A DNA stretch of 64,000 nt from Anaeromicropila populeti (GTDB taxonomy: Bacteria; Bacillota; Clostridia; Lachnospirales; Lachnospiraceae): NCBI RefSeq assembly GCF_900112775.1, contig NZ_FOYZ01000001.1, positions 124,001-188,000 of the forward strand. The letters are read 5' to 3'. Numbering within the stretch: the stretch's first letter is position 1; the number at the start of each line of letters is the position of its first letter. The notes below the pieces were generated by a model that ran no database searches, was not told the origin of the DNA, and was given only the letters and a program-made list of their open reading frames with translations. The position numbers and the translations under genes are program-made. Below, in pieces: positions 1 through 8,389 of this stretch.

Positions 1-485
1 CCCAGAACCGCCAGTGAACCCAATAGTAAAATAACAACTATATTTTGAATTTTTGAAAAAATGTCGACTCCCATATAGTTTACCAAAGCCAGAAGTGCCA
101 AAAGAATCAGGCTGATTACCACAGCTGGTACCTGTTTTAAAAATGTATTATGAATTACCATCCCACACATAGCCATTTCCACAGATCCTGCCAAAAGATT
201 GGTAAGCACATAAGCTGAAAGGTTGGAAACAATGGAAGGTACAGGGCCTAAACCTACTAACGTATATTGGCCAAGACCGCCTTCTACCTCTGGCATTAAA
301 TTATGCAGCTCACTAAATGAAATTGCTAATAAAGCATTTAAAATAATTACAATAAACATGGATACAATAAATCCTTTTCCTGCCAGTCCCATACCCTGTC
401 CTAAGGATAATAGACAGCTAGTTGCAACAATTAGTCCTACGCAGACTGATATTGCACTGACAAGCCCTAATTTTCTCTCTTTCAT
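1..485 (-). CDS. APC-superfamily amino-acid permease, N-terminal part (cut by window edge)
   Basis: The frame read from the ATG at 485 stays open to the window edge and gives about 161 residues. They are almost entirely hydrophobic, with at least four membrane segments. The first carries the small-residue stretch SVCVGLIVATS, and residues FSELHNLMPEVEGGLGQY match the helix 2 region of APC amino-acid/polyamine permeases. The ATG at 485 has AAGGAG seven bases upstream; an ATG at 491 is too close to it. It lies downstream of the amine-oxidation operon on the same strand but beyond that operon's terminator. Uptake of an amino acid or amine used by that operon is plausible but inferred. Confidence 0.8.
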   Translation of the reverse strand, partial: MKERKLGLVSAISVCVGLIVATSCLLSLGQGMGLAGKGFIVSMFIVIILNALLAISFSELHNLMPEVEGGLGQYTLVGLGPVPSIVSNLSAYVLTNLLAGSVEMAMCGMVIHNTFLKQVPAVVISLILLALLALVNYMGVDIFSKIQNIVVILLLGSLAVL

Positions 486-530
486 ATACATGCTCCTTTC
501 TTTTTCCACAAACCTGGAAGTCTGCATAAG

Positions 531-570
531 AAAAAAGCAAAGACATCCTGTTTGTATTAGACGTCTTTGC
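531..570 (-). terminator. Rho-independent terminator of the amine-oxidation operon
   Basis: Arms GCAAAGAC (563-570) and GTCTTTGC (537-544) form an 8-bp stem read on the minus strand. A run of six T follows at 531-536. It lies just after the stop of the FAD oxidoreductase gene at 589. Confidence 0.8.
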
Positions 571-588
571 CATATATAACGGTCACTG

Positions 589-1716
589 TTAAATTTTTGT
601 CTGAAAACGATCGTATCGAAAATCATTGATAGCCAGAATCGTCTCTTCGCCCAAAGCCATTTGAGCTAATATAGTACCAACTGTAGGTGAAATACCAAAA
701 CCATGTCCTGAAAAGCCACACGCTAAAATAAACCCAGGTACTTCCTCTACATGACTAATAACGGGAACATGATCGGCACAAACATCAATCCACCCTGCCC
801 ATGTCCGCACAATTTTAGCATCTTCCAGACAAGGAAAATATTTCATAATTCCTCTGCAAATACAAGAGGCGGTCAGACTATTTGTTACGGGAATTCCATT
901 ATCTTTATTTACGCCTTCAAAGCCTGATGTTCCTCCAAATACAAAAGAACCATGTGTACTCTGATGTCCATAAAAATCTGCTGCTGCTGTACCAAGCATC
1001 TGATAAAACATAGGTGGCTGTGCTTCTGTTACCAGCACCTCCAGCAGTGCCTGGGACATTGGCACATCGATTCCTACCGTTGCCGCTATTTTTCTACTTT
1101 CATAGCCAGCTGCCAGAATAATAGTTTCCCCTTCATAAACAGCCTCAGAAGTCACTACCTGTCTGGCTTTTCCTTTTATTTTTTTTATTTTTACTACTTC
1201 TTGATTGGTAATAAACTGAACTCCCAGCTGTCTTGCTTTTCGATAATAGGCTAATGTGGCAAGCATAGGATTTGCATGACCATCTGTTGGGCACCAGCTT
1301 GCTCCTATTACTTCATCTGATAAATATGGACAGATTTCTTTGGCTTGTTCGCCATCAATCATTTTTACATCTAGTCCTAAGGAAACCGCTTTTTCTGTAA
1401 GCCCCTCCAAAATATTAATATGAGCATCTGTTTTGCCAAGTCTTAGATTTCCTTCTTGATAATATTCAACGTCCATTTCCAGTTCTTCTGAAAGAGTGGG
1501 CCACAAATTTTTTACTCCATACATTGCCAAAGGCAGCTCTCTTTTATCACGTCCAGACTGTCTTACCCCACCGCCATTTCTGCTGGAACCTCCATTTCCG
1601 ATATCATTGCTTTTCTCCAGAACAATAACGGAACAGCCTTTTTTTGCTAAATAATATGCTGTGGAGCTTCCAATAATACCTCCACCAATTATAATCACAT
1701 CTGCACAATTTGCCAT
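589..1716 (-). CDS. DadA/SoxB-like FAD-dependent amine or amino-acid oxidoreductase
   Basis: This 375-residue cytosolic flavoprotein belongs to the DAO family (D-amino-acid dehydrogenase, sarcosine oxidase beta, HcnC). The FAD Rossmann motif GGGIIGSSTAYYLAKKG sits at about residues 11-27 and a GGGVRQS loop at about 48-54. A late GFSGHGFGISPTVG segment is the typical C-terminal FAD-contact region. It is the last gene of the operon, starts three bases after the BFD-like gene stop and has an AAGGAGG site. Together with the 2Fe-2S, BFD and FAD/NAD subunits it resembles the catalytic beta subunit of HcnABC, opine oxidase or archaeal proline dehydrogenase complexes. The substrate cannot be read from sequence. 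Confidence 0.85.
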   Translation of the reverse strand: MANCADVIIIGGGIIGSSTAYYLAKKGCSVIVLEKSNDIGNGGSSRNGGGVRQSGRDKRELPLAMYGVKNLWPTLSEELEMDVEYYQEGNLRLGKTDAHINILEGLTEKAVSLGLDVKMIDGEQAKEICPYLSDEVIGASWCPTDGHANPMLATLAYYRKARQLGVQFITNQEVVKIKKIKGKARQVVTSEAVYEGETIILAAGYESRKIAATVGIDVPMSQALLEVLVTEAQPPMFYQMLGTAAADFYGHQSTHGSFVFGGTSGFEGVNKDNGIPVTNSLTASCICRGIMKYFPCLEDAKIVRTWAGWIDVCADHVPVISHVEEVPGFILACGFSGHGFGISPTVGTILAQMALGEETILAINDFRYDRFQTKI

Positions 1717-1718
1717 AT

Positions 1719-2048
1719 CTATTCCGCCTCCTTTCCTTCGTTGCCTAACACTCTCATTTCAATTGGACGCATTGGTGCTCTGGCCGCAGCAGGCTCTAAA
1801 TCCAACGGAGAAACACCAAGCTCTTTTGCGACAATACCCTTTATTAGTTTTCCACAGGTCTGTCCCTGGCAAAGCCCCATTCCTGTGCGTAAATACCGTC
1901 TGATTTCTGTTAGTGTATACATTCCATCGTGTACTGCCTTTCGGATTTCACCCTTTGTTATTTCCTCACATCGGCAAATTATAATAGCATCATCTGGCTG
2001 TGGAATAAATTCGCCAATATTTGTTGAACGATTACTTATTTTCTTCAT
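1719..2048 (-). CDS. BFD-like [2Fe-2S] subunit of an amine dehydrogenase complex
   Basis: This 109-residue protein has a BFD-type (bacterioferritin-associated ferredoxin) domain. The four-cysteine pattern is visible as ICRCEEIT at about residues 24-31 and MGLCQGQTCG at about 57-66. In HcnB-type and proline dehydrogenase complexes this domain lies at the C-terminus of the FAD/NAD subunit or as a separate small subunit; here it is a separate gene. The start has GGGGGT at good spacing. It sits between the two FAD-enzyme genes with 1-2 base gaps, so a stoichiometric complex that passes electrons between the flavins is likely. Confidence 0.8.
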   Translation of the reverse strand: MKKISNRSTNIGEFIPQPDDAIIICRCEEITKGEIRKAVHDGMYTLTEIRRYLRTGMGLCQGQTCGKLIKGIVAKELGVSPLDLEPAAARAPMRPIEMRVLGNEGKEAE

Positions 2049-2049
2049 G

Positions 2050-3627
2050 TTATACCCCCTGACTACAAAAGAATCTTGCCTTCATTGCCATTTCTGCTGG
2101 AACCTTCATGGTAAGCAAATGTGTCTGATCAAATGCTTTTGCGGATTTCACATCTACTACTTCCGCATCACAAACTTTTTTTCCACTTCGGTCTAATGCG
2201 ATTCCCTTATCTCCTGGCTCAGGCAGTGGAAGAAATTCATACGGAAGCGTAATAGAGGCAAAACCTGTTTCATACTGTTCATCTACTAGAAAAATTGCTT
2301 GTCCCGAACAAGATGCCACACACATTCCACAGCCTATACATTCTTTTGTTTCATCAATTGCTGGCAGAGATGTTATTTTATTACCAATTCTGATACATCT
2401 TTTAGGACAGGCATCTTGGCAGGGATTACAAGGAATGTTTTGCGTACATTCAATGACGGGATGTATTCCCTTTCCATGGGTCACGCCAGGAAATCTTTCT
2501 ATTTCCCCTTCCTCAACATAACCCTTTTCTAACAAACTTCTGGATATTTCAATTCCTTCTTCTGTTTTTTCCAGTACTTTTCCTCGGTTTTCAGGGGCAA
2601 ACATGCCCTCACGCAAGCTAAACAATGCTTTCTCTAGTTCCTTAACTTTGTCATCTGTCTCTTCCTTACTGATAAATCCCAGATATTCTGCTGCTGCCAC
2701 ACCAGAAATACGGCCCTCGATCATTGCAGAACTTGCTTCCTCTATTCCAGATACGTCACCTGCCACAAAAATTCCTGGAATACTGGTAGCGCCTGTTTCA
2801 TCACATTCTGGAATATAGCCCGTCGGCGTATCTGTCATTTTGCATCCTGCCATTTTTAGCAGCTGCGACATAGGCGATAGCCCTACTGCAAGACAAATGG
2901 TATCTACATCAAAATGCTTTTCTGTTCCAGGTATCACCTTCCATTCTTTGTCTACCTGTCCGATTGTAACACCTGTTACACATTCTTCCCCTTCTGCCTT
3001 TATAATTGTATGTGATAAATAGAATGGTACTCCGCACCTTGCCACTTTAGCAGCATGAACTCCGTAGCCGCCTACTTTGGGAGCTGCATCCACGAGGGCC
3101 GCTACTTCGCAGCCTGCCTGTAACAATTGGAAACTAACTACTAATCCTACATTGCCAGAACCCAGCATCAGCACTTTATTCCCTGGCTTAATACTGTGCA
3201 GATTCATCATGGTCTGTGCCGCACCAGCTCCAATTACACCAGGCAATGTCCATCCATCGAAGGTAACCATATTTTCAGATGCACCTGTAGCCACAATGAC
3301 TGCATCTCCCTTGTAATGTCTGATTTCATCCGCTATTTTTACAGTAACCTCTTTATCCAGGTAAAGTCCAATTACAATTGCATTTAAAACTACTTTTACA
3401 CCATATTCACTTGCCTCTTTTAATAGCTCTTCACCAATTTTATATCCTCTGATTTTTGCCTTATGTTCCTTTGAACCAAAGAATTTGTGTATCTGTTTAA
3501 ATAACTGCCCGCCAGGTTTGGCATTCTCATCAAATACAATAACTTTAAGTCCTTTCTTGGCTGCTTCAATTGCAGCAGATAAACCTGCCGGACCAGCTCC
3601 TACAATAATTAAATCGTATCGTTTCAT
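2050..3627 (-). CDS. FAD/NAD(P)-dependent oxidoreductase fused to a 2x[4Fe-4S] ferredoxin domain
   Basis: This 525-residue protein has two Rossmann motifs: GAGPAGLSAAIEAAKKG at about residue 11 for FAD, and GSGNVGLVVSFQLL at about 156 for a pyridine nucleotide. A GIFVAGDVSG FAD-closing motif follows near 285. The region from about 390 to 455 adds a ferredoxin domain with CNPCQDACP and CIGCGMCVASC clusters. It corresponds to the alpha/HcnB-type subunit of opine or proline dehydrogenase complexes, and the extra ferredoxin domain suits an anaerobe that hands electrons to ferredoxin or NAD. It has an AGGAG start site and lies in a tight operon. Confidence 0.85.
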   Translation of the reverse strand: MKRYDLIIVGAGPAGLSAAIEAAKKGLKVIVFDENAKPGGQLFKQIHKFFGSKEHKAKIRGYKIGEELLKEASEYGVKVVLNAIVIGLYLDKEVTVKIADEIRHYKGDAVIVATGASENMVTFDGWTLPGVIGAGAAQTMMNLHSIKPGNKVLMLGSGNVGLVVSFQLLQAGCEVAALVDAAPKVGGYGVHAAKVARCGVPFYLSHTIIKAEGEECVTGVTIGQVDKEWKVIPGTEKHFDVDTICLAVGLSPMSQLLKMAGCKMTDTPTGYIPECDETGATSIPGIFVAGDVSGIEEASSAMIEGRISGVAAAEYLGFISKEETDDKVKELEKALFSLREGMFAPENRGKVLEKTEEGIEISRSLLEKGYVEEGEIERFPGVTHGKGIHPVIECTQNIPCNPCQDACPKRCIRIGNKITSLPAIDETKECIGCGMCVASCSGQAIFLVDEQYETGFASITLPYEFLPLPEPGDKGIALDRSGKKVCDAEVVDVKSAKAFDQTHLLTMKVPAEMAMKARFFCSQGV

Positions 3628-3630
3628 AGC

Positions 3631-3954
3631 TTACTCCTCTCCTGTTGATTCCATAGCTGCCACACCATACTGGGTCTGCACAATCATACCTTCCTTTAAC
3701 GGCGTAATGCAGGTTCTTACGTTTGGCTTACCATCCACTACCATAACACAGTCTGTACATCTTCCTATTGCACAAAAAACACCTCTTGGCTTATGCTGCT
3801 TCTTTGTATATCTGTGAATCCTTACTCCTGCCGCCTCCAATGCTACAGCTATTGGTTCTCCTTCCAATCCTGTAAGCTTTATTCCGTCGTGTATAAATCC
3901 AACCACTTTTTTTTCTTCTGGCTTCCCTAAAATTGGGTGTTCCTCTATTCTCAT
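3631..3954 (-). CDS. HcnA-like [2Fe-2S] ferredoxin subunit
   Basis: The protein has about 107 residues from the ATG at 3954, which is preceded by AAGGAG. A longer frame from 3978 lacks a ribosome site. The cysteine set C-x4-C-x2-C-x11-C in GVFCAIGRCTDCVMVV...RTC is the plant-type 2Fe-2S loop. The GxxxxAxxxALEAAGVR region is typical of the small subunit of HcnA, sarcosine oxidase and opine dehydrogenase families. It lies between the ornithine-cyclodeaminase-like gene and the FAD/NAD subunit with gaps of a few bases. It probably wires the complex electronically. Confidence 0.8.
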   Translation of the reverse strand: MRIEEHPILGKPEEKKVVGFIHDGIKLTGLEGEPIAVALEAAGVRIHRYTKKQHKPRGVFCAIGRCTDCVMVVDGKPNVRTCITPLKEGMIVQTQYGVAAMESTGEE

Positions 3955-3979
3955 CCTATCAGCTCCTTGCGTTTTCATT

Positions 3980-5116
3980 TTATGCCAAATAAGGCTGGTT
4001 CCATAAATTTAATTTTACTCCGATGTTTTTCTCTATCGCATTTCGATATACAATTGTTCCCCATGCCACATCTTCAATTGGCATTCCACCTACTGAATAA
4101 ATTACAATTTCATCTTTCTTTTTGTGAACTGGAATTTTACCAACCAGTACATCTCCCAAGTCATCCACCTGTTCTTTTTGCATTTTTCCTTCTGCTATCA
4201 AATCCATACAGTGAACGGCTGGAATTGGAATAGAATGATAAGCTGGAAAATCCATTTCTTCTTCCCATGCCTCGTACAGTTCAATATTATCGGCTACATT
4301 TCTTGCACGATTTAAGATGAAATCATCATCAAATCTTGCTGCTGCTGGACAACATAGGACAGCGCCTGGTTTAATCCACTCTTCCTTAATATAAGGATAT
4401 TCGTTTACATCTCCTGTAGGGCTTGAGGTCGCAATGCTGACAATATCAGCATCTCTTACAGCTTCTTCCTCCGTTTCAACGATCTGGATGTCTTTTATAT
4501 GGGGATATTTTTGATTTAAATATGATACAAAGCTGTCACTTGATTTTTTGCTTCTTCCCTTTACCTTTACTGTTTCAATAGAAGAACGTACTGCCATAAT
4601 TGCATCGAAAGCCGTTTTATTCATTACGCCTGGTCCAATAATCCCTACTATCTTAGAAACTTCTCTGGAAAAATATTTTACGCCAACTCCAGGTACTGCA
4701 CCTGTCCGATATGCACTGAGTATATTGGCTGACATGTATGCCAAAGGGGCTCCTGTATCTTTATCATTTAATGTAAGCATCAGAATAGAACGAGGAAGAC
4801 CTTTTTTCTTGTTTTCCACATTGGAGCCATACCATTTCATACCTGCCATATCAAATTTTCCTCCCAGATATGCGGGCATTGCCATAAATCTTCTGTCTGG
4901 CCCATCCGTTGGCATATTAGAAAATGGTGATGCCTCTGGAAAAGTCATCATAACACCATGCGAATTTCCATTGGGTCCACCCATTCTGTAATCTCCTGCT
5001 TTCAACAATTTGAACATTTCTTCCATAGCCTCCACACACCCTGCCATGTCTGTTACACCTGCCTGAATCATATCTTCTTCACTTAAATATATAAAATCTA
5101 CCTTTGGATATCCCAT
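3980..5116 (-). CDS. Ornithine cyclodeaminase/mu-crystallin family protein
   Basis: This 378-residue protein has the family's NAD-binding core, with IGPGVMNKTAFDAIM at about residues 165-180 replacing the usual GxGxQA pattern. A conserved MKWYGSN segment near 95-101 lines the substrate pocket. The family includes ornithine cyclodeaminase, alanine dehydrogenase and ketimine reductases. I recall that databases name close clostridial relatives tyramine oxidase subunit B, but the sequence itself does not prove this. Its place between RidA and the flavoprotein subunits suggests it handles the imine formed by amine oxidation, or forms part of the complex. Start site AGGAGG. Confidence 0.75.
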   Translation of the reverse strand: MGYPKVDFIYLSEEDMIQAGVTDMAGCVEAMEEMFKLLKAGDYRMGGPNGNSHGVMMTFPEASPFSNMPTDGPDRRFMAMPAYLGGKFDMAGMKWYGSNVENKKKGLPRSILMLTLNDKDTGAPLAYMSANILSAYRTGAVPGVGVKYFSREVSKIVGIIGPGVMNKTAFDAIMAVRSSIETVKVKGRSKKSSDSFVSYLNQKYPHIKDIQIVETEEEAVRDADIVSIATSSPTGDVNEYPYIKEEWIKPGAVLCCPAAARFDDDFILNRARNVADNIELYEAWEEEMDFPAYHSIPIPAVHCMDLIAEGKMQKEQVDDLGDVLVGKIPVHKKKDEIVIYSVGGMPIEDVAWGTIVYRNAIEKNIGVKLNLWNQPYLA

Positions 5117-5146
5117 ACTTTATTCCTCCGTTTTTTATTTTTTTCG

Positions 5147-5542
5147 CTAAACAAGTTCACAATTCAAAACTGCCTCTAACTCAATTTCAACATACTGTGT
5201 TGGTCGATTGAGCTTTGGTGTTTCTACCATTGTAAACAGTGGCTTTATTTCTTTGAAATATTCTGAAAATGCTTCCCCTACTTCTTTTGCAAAGGTCATA
5301 TCTGTTACATATGCCTTTACCTTTATAACATCCTTGGGCTGTGCATCCGCTTGTTTTAATAATCCAATAAACTTCTCAAAAATATATTTAGCCTGTGCAT
5401 AAGGTGATTCTCCATACACAGAACCATCTGGCTGTACCGCAGTTGTTCCTCCAATATAAATGTGTTCTCCCACCTTTACCATCCGGGAATAACCTACTAT
5501 CTCTTCCAATGGTGCTCCTGATGAATAATTCATTCTCTTCAT
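5147..5542 (-). CDS. RidA/YjgF-family imine deaminase-like protein lacking the usual Arg
   Basis: This protein of about 131 residues has the RidA fold signature: a VGEHIYIGGTTAVQPDG strand region and a C-terminal VEIELEAVLN strand. Classical RidA enzymes hydrolyse enamines and imines from amino acids and bind the carboxylate with an Arg in a PARS motif. Here the aligned segment reads KPLFTMVE, so the Arg is replaced. That points to a non-carboxylate imine, for example from an amine, or to a non-catalytic role. The ATG at 5542 is preferred because GGGAGG lies seven bases upstream; the ATG at 5548 is too close. It is the first gene of the operon. Confidence 0.8.
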   Translation of the reverse strand: MKRMNYSSGAPLEEIVGYSRMVKVGEHIYIGGTTAVQPDGSVYGESPYAQAKYIFEKFIGLLKQADAQPKDVIKVKAYVTDMTFAKEVGEAFSEYFKEIKPLFTMVETPKLNRPTQYVEIELEAVLNCELV

Positions 5543-5563
5543 GCTCATACCTCCCTATAAATG

Positions 5564-5598
5564 AAAAAGGCCTTGTGACTTTTATTTTCACAAGACCT
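5564..5598 (-). terminator. Terminator-like hairpin in the 5' leader of the amine operon (possible attenuator)
   Basis: Arms 5588-5598 and 5568-5578 form an 11-bp stem with one mismatch (AGGTCTTGTGA / TCACAAGGCCT on the minus strand). Five T follow directly. It lies upstream of the RidA start, and no minus-strand gene precedes it for at least 1 kb. A simple end-of-gene terminator is therefore unlikely. Confidence 0.6.
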
Positions 5599-5694
5599 CT
5601 CTGCCTTTTCTATTTCTGAATTTTATATCATTTTCTTTTATTTATATTGTAAAAATCGGAACTAAAATAGAAAACAAAGTGTTTTTATATTTTC

Positions 5695-5723
5695 TTGATC
5701 TTATTACTTTGAAATGATAAAAT
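5695..5723 (+). promoter_or_regulatory. Predicted promoter of the AraC-type regulator gene
   Basis: TTGATC (5695-5700) and TAAAAT (5718-5723) are separated by 17 bases. The predicted leader is about 35 nt, ending at an AAGGAG site. Confidence 0.55.
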
Positions 5724-5764
5724 ACGTACAATTAACACTGTTATCTGATAAAGGAGCCGATATT

Positions 5765-6589
5765 ATGATGACTGACAGACTGAATCCAAAACAACCTGAA
5801 TTTGTACTAGTAACATCAGATTATACGAAAAAATTTGTAATGAAGCATAATATTGCTCATTTTTATCAGTTTACGGCTGAGTCCAATCGAATGAGCGTGA
5901 TTCCTGATGCCTGTGTTGATATTCTATTTGTAAAACAGGATGGTAAAATGACAACTAGAATTGCAGGCACACGTCTGGAAAAGGGGGAAACAGACACCCA
6001 TATAAACAGTGAAGTCTTTGGCGTGCGTTTTATGCCTGGCACCAATCCTGTAAATAAGCTGATGAAATTAAGCGAATTGGTAAATAATGAAGAAATATTT
6101 GAAGAAATGATTTCATATGAGGATCGAGAATATTTATTGGAAAGTATGTTTTTTGCCCAGTCTTTTGAGGAAAAAATCCATATTTTTTTGACATATTATC
6201 AAAAGTACTTTGATTGGCGGCTTGAAGAAAAGACAGGTCTGAAAGGTGTCCTTTTAGATGAAATTATGAAATCCAATGGAAATGTAAAGCTTACGGAATT
6301 AAGTATTTTTACTGGATATTCTGAAAGATATCTGAATAAAAAAATTCATGAGGAATTTGGTATGAACCCTAAAAATCTGATGCGGTTTATTCGCTTTCAA
6401 AAAGCAGTATCCCAGTTAACTGCTACGATTAATCAGTTTAATGGCATTGATACTGCCCTTTCATCTGGCTACTACGACCAGTCTCATTTCATTAAGGAAT
6501 TTAAAAAATTATCGGGATTAACACCAACAAGTTATATTGATAATCTGTTATGTAATTCTTATGACAAAAAATTGCATGTATTATCTTAA
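5765..6589 (+). CDS. AraC-family transcriptional regulator
   Basis: The protein has about 274 residues from the ATG at 5765, which has AAGGAG eight bases upstream; a frame from 5714 has no such site. The N-terminal ligand region carries VIPDACVDILFVK, a motif common in AraC proteins with a DUF6597-like sensor domain. The C-terminal 100 residues form the double HTH, including YSERYLNKKIHEEFGMNP and DQSHFIKEFKKLSGLTP. It is transcribed divergently from the RidA-led operon and very likely controls it, perhaps sensing the amine substrate. That link is inferred from position. Confidence 0.85.
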   Translation: MMTDRLNPKQPEFVLVTSDYTKKFVMKHNIAHFYQFTAESNRMSVIPDACVDILFVKQDGKMTTRIAGTRLEKGETDTHINSEVFGVRFMPGTNPVNKLMKLSELVNNEEIFEEMISYEDREYLLESMFFAQSFEEKIHIFLTYYQKYFDWRLEEKTGLKGVLLDEIMKSNGNVKLTELSIFTGYSERYLNKKIHEEFGMNPKNLMRFIRFQKAVSQLTATINQFNGIDTALSSGYYDQSHFIKEFKKLSGLTPTSYIDNLLCNSYDKKLHVLS

Positions 6590-6653
6590 TTCCAGTACTT
6601 CCCTTGCCCTCTTAAATATCAAATAATTAATTTTTATTTAATTTCCTTTTTAA

Positions 6654-6682
6654 TTGACTTACTTTTCCAATCGTCCTATACT
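6654..6682 (+). promoter_or_regulatory. Predicted promoter of the EFR1-type ferredoxin gene
   Basis: TTGACT (6654-6659) and TATACT (6677-6682) are separated by 17 bases. The start codon lies about 40 bases downstream, after AAAGGAGAAG. Confidence 0.65.
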
Positions 6683-6722
6683 ATATTATAAGACACTCAG
6701 CCCCCTTAGAAAAGGAGAAGTT

Positions 6723-7493
6723 ATGAAAAATTTGATTTTATATTTTAGCGGTACAGGTAACACAAAATACACAGCTGAACGAATTGCAGATGTACTACAA
6801 GATATGAAGGAAGATACCGAACTCCACTCAATAGAAGAAAATTTTATACCCAATCTAGACCATTTTGATCGCCTGATACTGGGCTGTCCAAAATATTATG
6901 AATATCCAGCTTTTCATTTTATTAAGTATTTGAAAAAGATGCTTCCTGTCAGCCCAAAGCCTGTACCTGTTTTTTTCTTTTGTACTCAGACCAGTCCATT
7001 AAATACAGATTTTAGAAAAATTGAAAAAATGCTAAAGAAAAAGAACTATCAACTGATTACTTCAAAAAGCTTTGTTATTGCTAATAATTTTACAGTTTTT
7101 GATTCTTTTCCAGAAACCACACCAGAAAAGAAAGCGAACAATTTATCAAATTTAGAAAAGGACTTACCACTGATACTAACTGATTTTATACAAGAAAAGC
7201 CTTCAAAGGAATCCCAATCCTTTCTTATGCATATGCTTTGTTGGCTGTCTGGCATAGTCTTTACTAGGCTGTTCGCCCTTTTTGCAGTAAAATTTTCACC
7301 TTCTAATGCCTGCACAGGCTGTGGGCTTTGTGCCAGAAAATGTCCGAAGAACAACATTTCTATGATTAACAACAAACCTGTTTTTCACAAAAAATGTACC
7401 TTTTGTATGCGATGCTTTTCTATGTGCCCTGCTCATTCCATTTTATACAAAGGGAAAGAGCGGCCTCAATATTGTGCGCCAAAAAGAAAGTAA
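6723..7493 (+). CDS. EFR1-family flavodoxin-ferredoxin protein
   Basis: The protein has about 256 residues from the ATG at 6723, which has AAAGGAG upstream. The N-terminus is a flavodoxin-like domain with the FMN phosphate loop FSGTGNTKYTAERIAD at about residues 8-23. The C-terminus has two [4Fe-4S] motifs, CTGCGLCARKCP and CTFCMRCFSMCP. A hydrophobic stretch near 170-190 precedes the clusters. The family is widespread in gut Clostridia, with electron transfer presumed and partners mostly unknown. It is followed by a PNPOx-like flavoprotein gene 34 bases downstream, which may be its redox partner. Confidence 0.85.
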   Translation: MKNLILYFSGTGNTKYTAERIADVLQDMKEDTELHSIEENFIPNLDHFDRLILGCPKYYEYPAFHFIKYLKKMLPVSPKPVPVFFFCTQTSPLNTDFRKIEKMLKKKNYQLITSKSFVIANNFTVFDSFPETTPEKKANNLSNLEKDLPLILTDFIQEKPSKESQSFLMHMLCWLSGIVFTRLFALFAVKFSPSNACTGCGLCARKCPKNNISMINNKPVFHKKCTFCMRCFSMCPAHSILYKGKERPQYCAPKRK

Positions 7494-7527
7494 TTTAATT
7501 AAAATGATAGATATGGAGGAATAATAT

Positions 7528-8382
7528 ATGACTTTAACTCATGTTATTTACAATAACCCTGATATCCCAAAGGCACTTCTTCAAAAAGTCCTTCAGGTTT
7601 CAGGACCTTCCACTTCCCAGTTATATGATGAAAATGCACTTGATACTTTAAACAGCACACATATGATTTTCCTAATTTCGCCCAAATGTCCACCTGTAGC
7701 CCAAGAAGATGATGCTTTTCTCAATAAAATAACCCACATACTCCCAAATAAAAAAACTGCTGTCCTTGTGTTAGACAGTCAAAACTCATTATCCATAAGC
7801 TTACTTGCAAAAATAAGGAGTTTATCCAGGAAAAACCTTCTGTATTCAGATATTATTGATACTTCTACAGCTTCTGACGAGGAAACCGCTGTGAAATTGC
7901 TTTCTATGAGACGTAGTCTGCTGGACAATCAAGATATGCCTGTCAGTCTCCTAAATGACTGGCTGAAAGAAATGATCGGACATCATAATACCTGTACACT
8001 TTGTACTGGTTTTGGTACAAATATCCGCGCCACACCAATCGAGTTTACTTACCATGAGGAAGCTTTCTATTTTTTAAGTGAAGGGGGCGAAAAATTTGCC
8101 AATCTAGCTGTTAATCCAAATGTTTGTATTGCTCTCTATCAAGAGTATAGTGGTTTTGACAAGCTAGAAGGAATACAGGTTTGTGGTGCCGCAATGTTTG
8201 TAGATCTCTTTTCTGAAGAATATAATACCGTAATAACCAAACGTCAGCTAACTCCTGAACAGTTAAAAAAACTGCCTGTTACCTTACATATGATAAAAGT
8301 GCTGCCACATCGTTTTGAACTACTAAACTCACTTTTTAGAAAGAGCGGTTATGAAGCCAAACAAGTAAAAGAGCTTGAATAG
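7528..8382 (+). CDS. Two-part flavodoxin-like/pyridoxamine-5'-phosphate-oxidase-like FMN protein
   Basis: In this 284-residue protein, residues from about 145 onward look like a PNPOx-like FMN split barrel, with NTCTLCTGFGTNIRATPIEF and VNPNVCIALYQE. The N-terminal half alternates hydrophobic strands and helices (MIFLISPKCPP, TAVLVLDSQN) and resembles a degenerate flavodoxin fold, but I cannot name it. The start at 7528 has GGAGG. It probably forms one transcript with the EFR1 gene and ends at a strong terminator. A redox or flavin-linked role is likely; the substrate is unknown. Confidence 0.65.
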   Translation: MTLTHVIYNNPDIPKALLQKVLQVSGPSTSQLYDENALDTLNSTHMIFLISPKCPPVAQEDDAFLNKITHILPNKKTAVLVLDSQNSLSISLLAKIRSLSRKNLLYSDIIDTSTASDEETAVKLLSMRRSLLDNQDMPVSLLNDWLKEMIGHHNTCTLCTGFGTNIRATPIEFTYHEEAFYFLSEGGEKFANLAVNPNVCIALYQEYSGFDKLEGIQVCGAAMFVDLFSEEYNTVITKRQLTPEQLKKLPVTLHMIKVLPHRFELLNSLFRKSGYEAKQVKELE

Positions 8383-8389
8383 TGCTATT

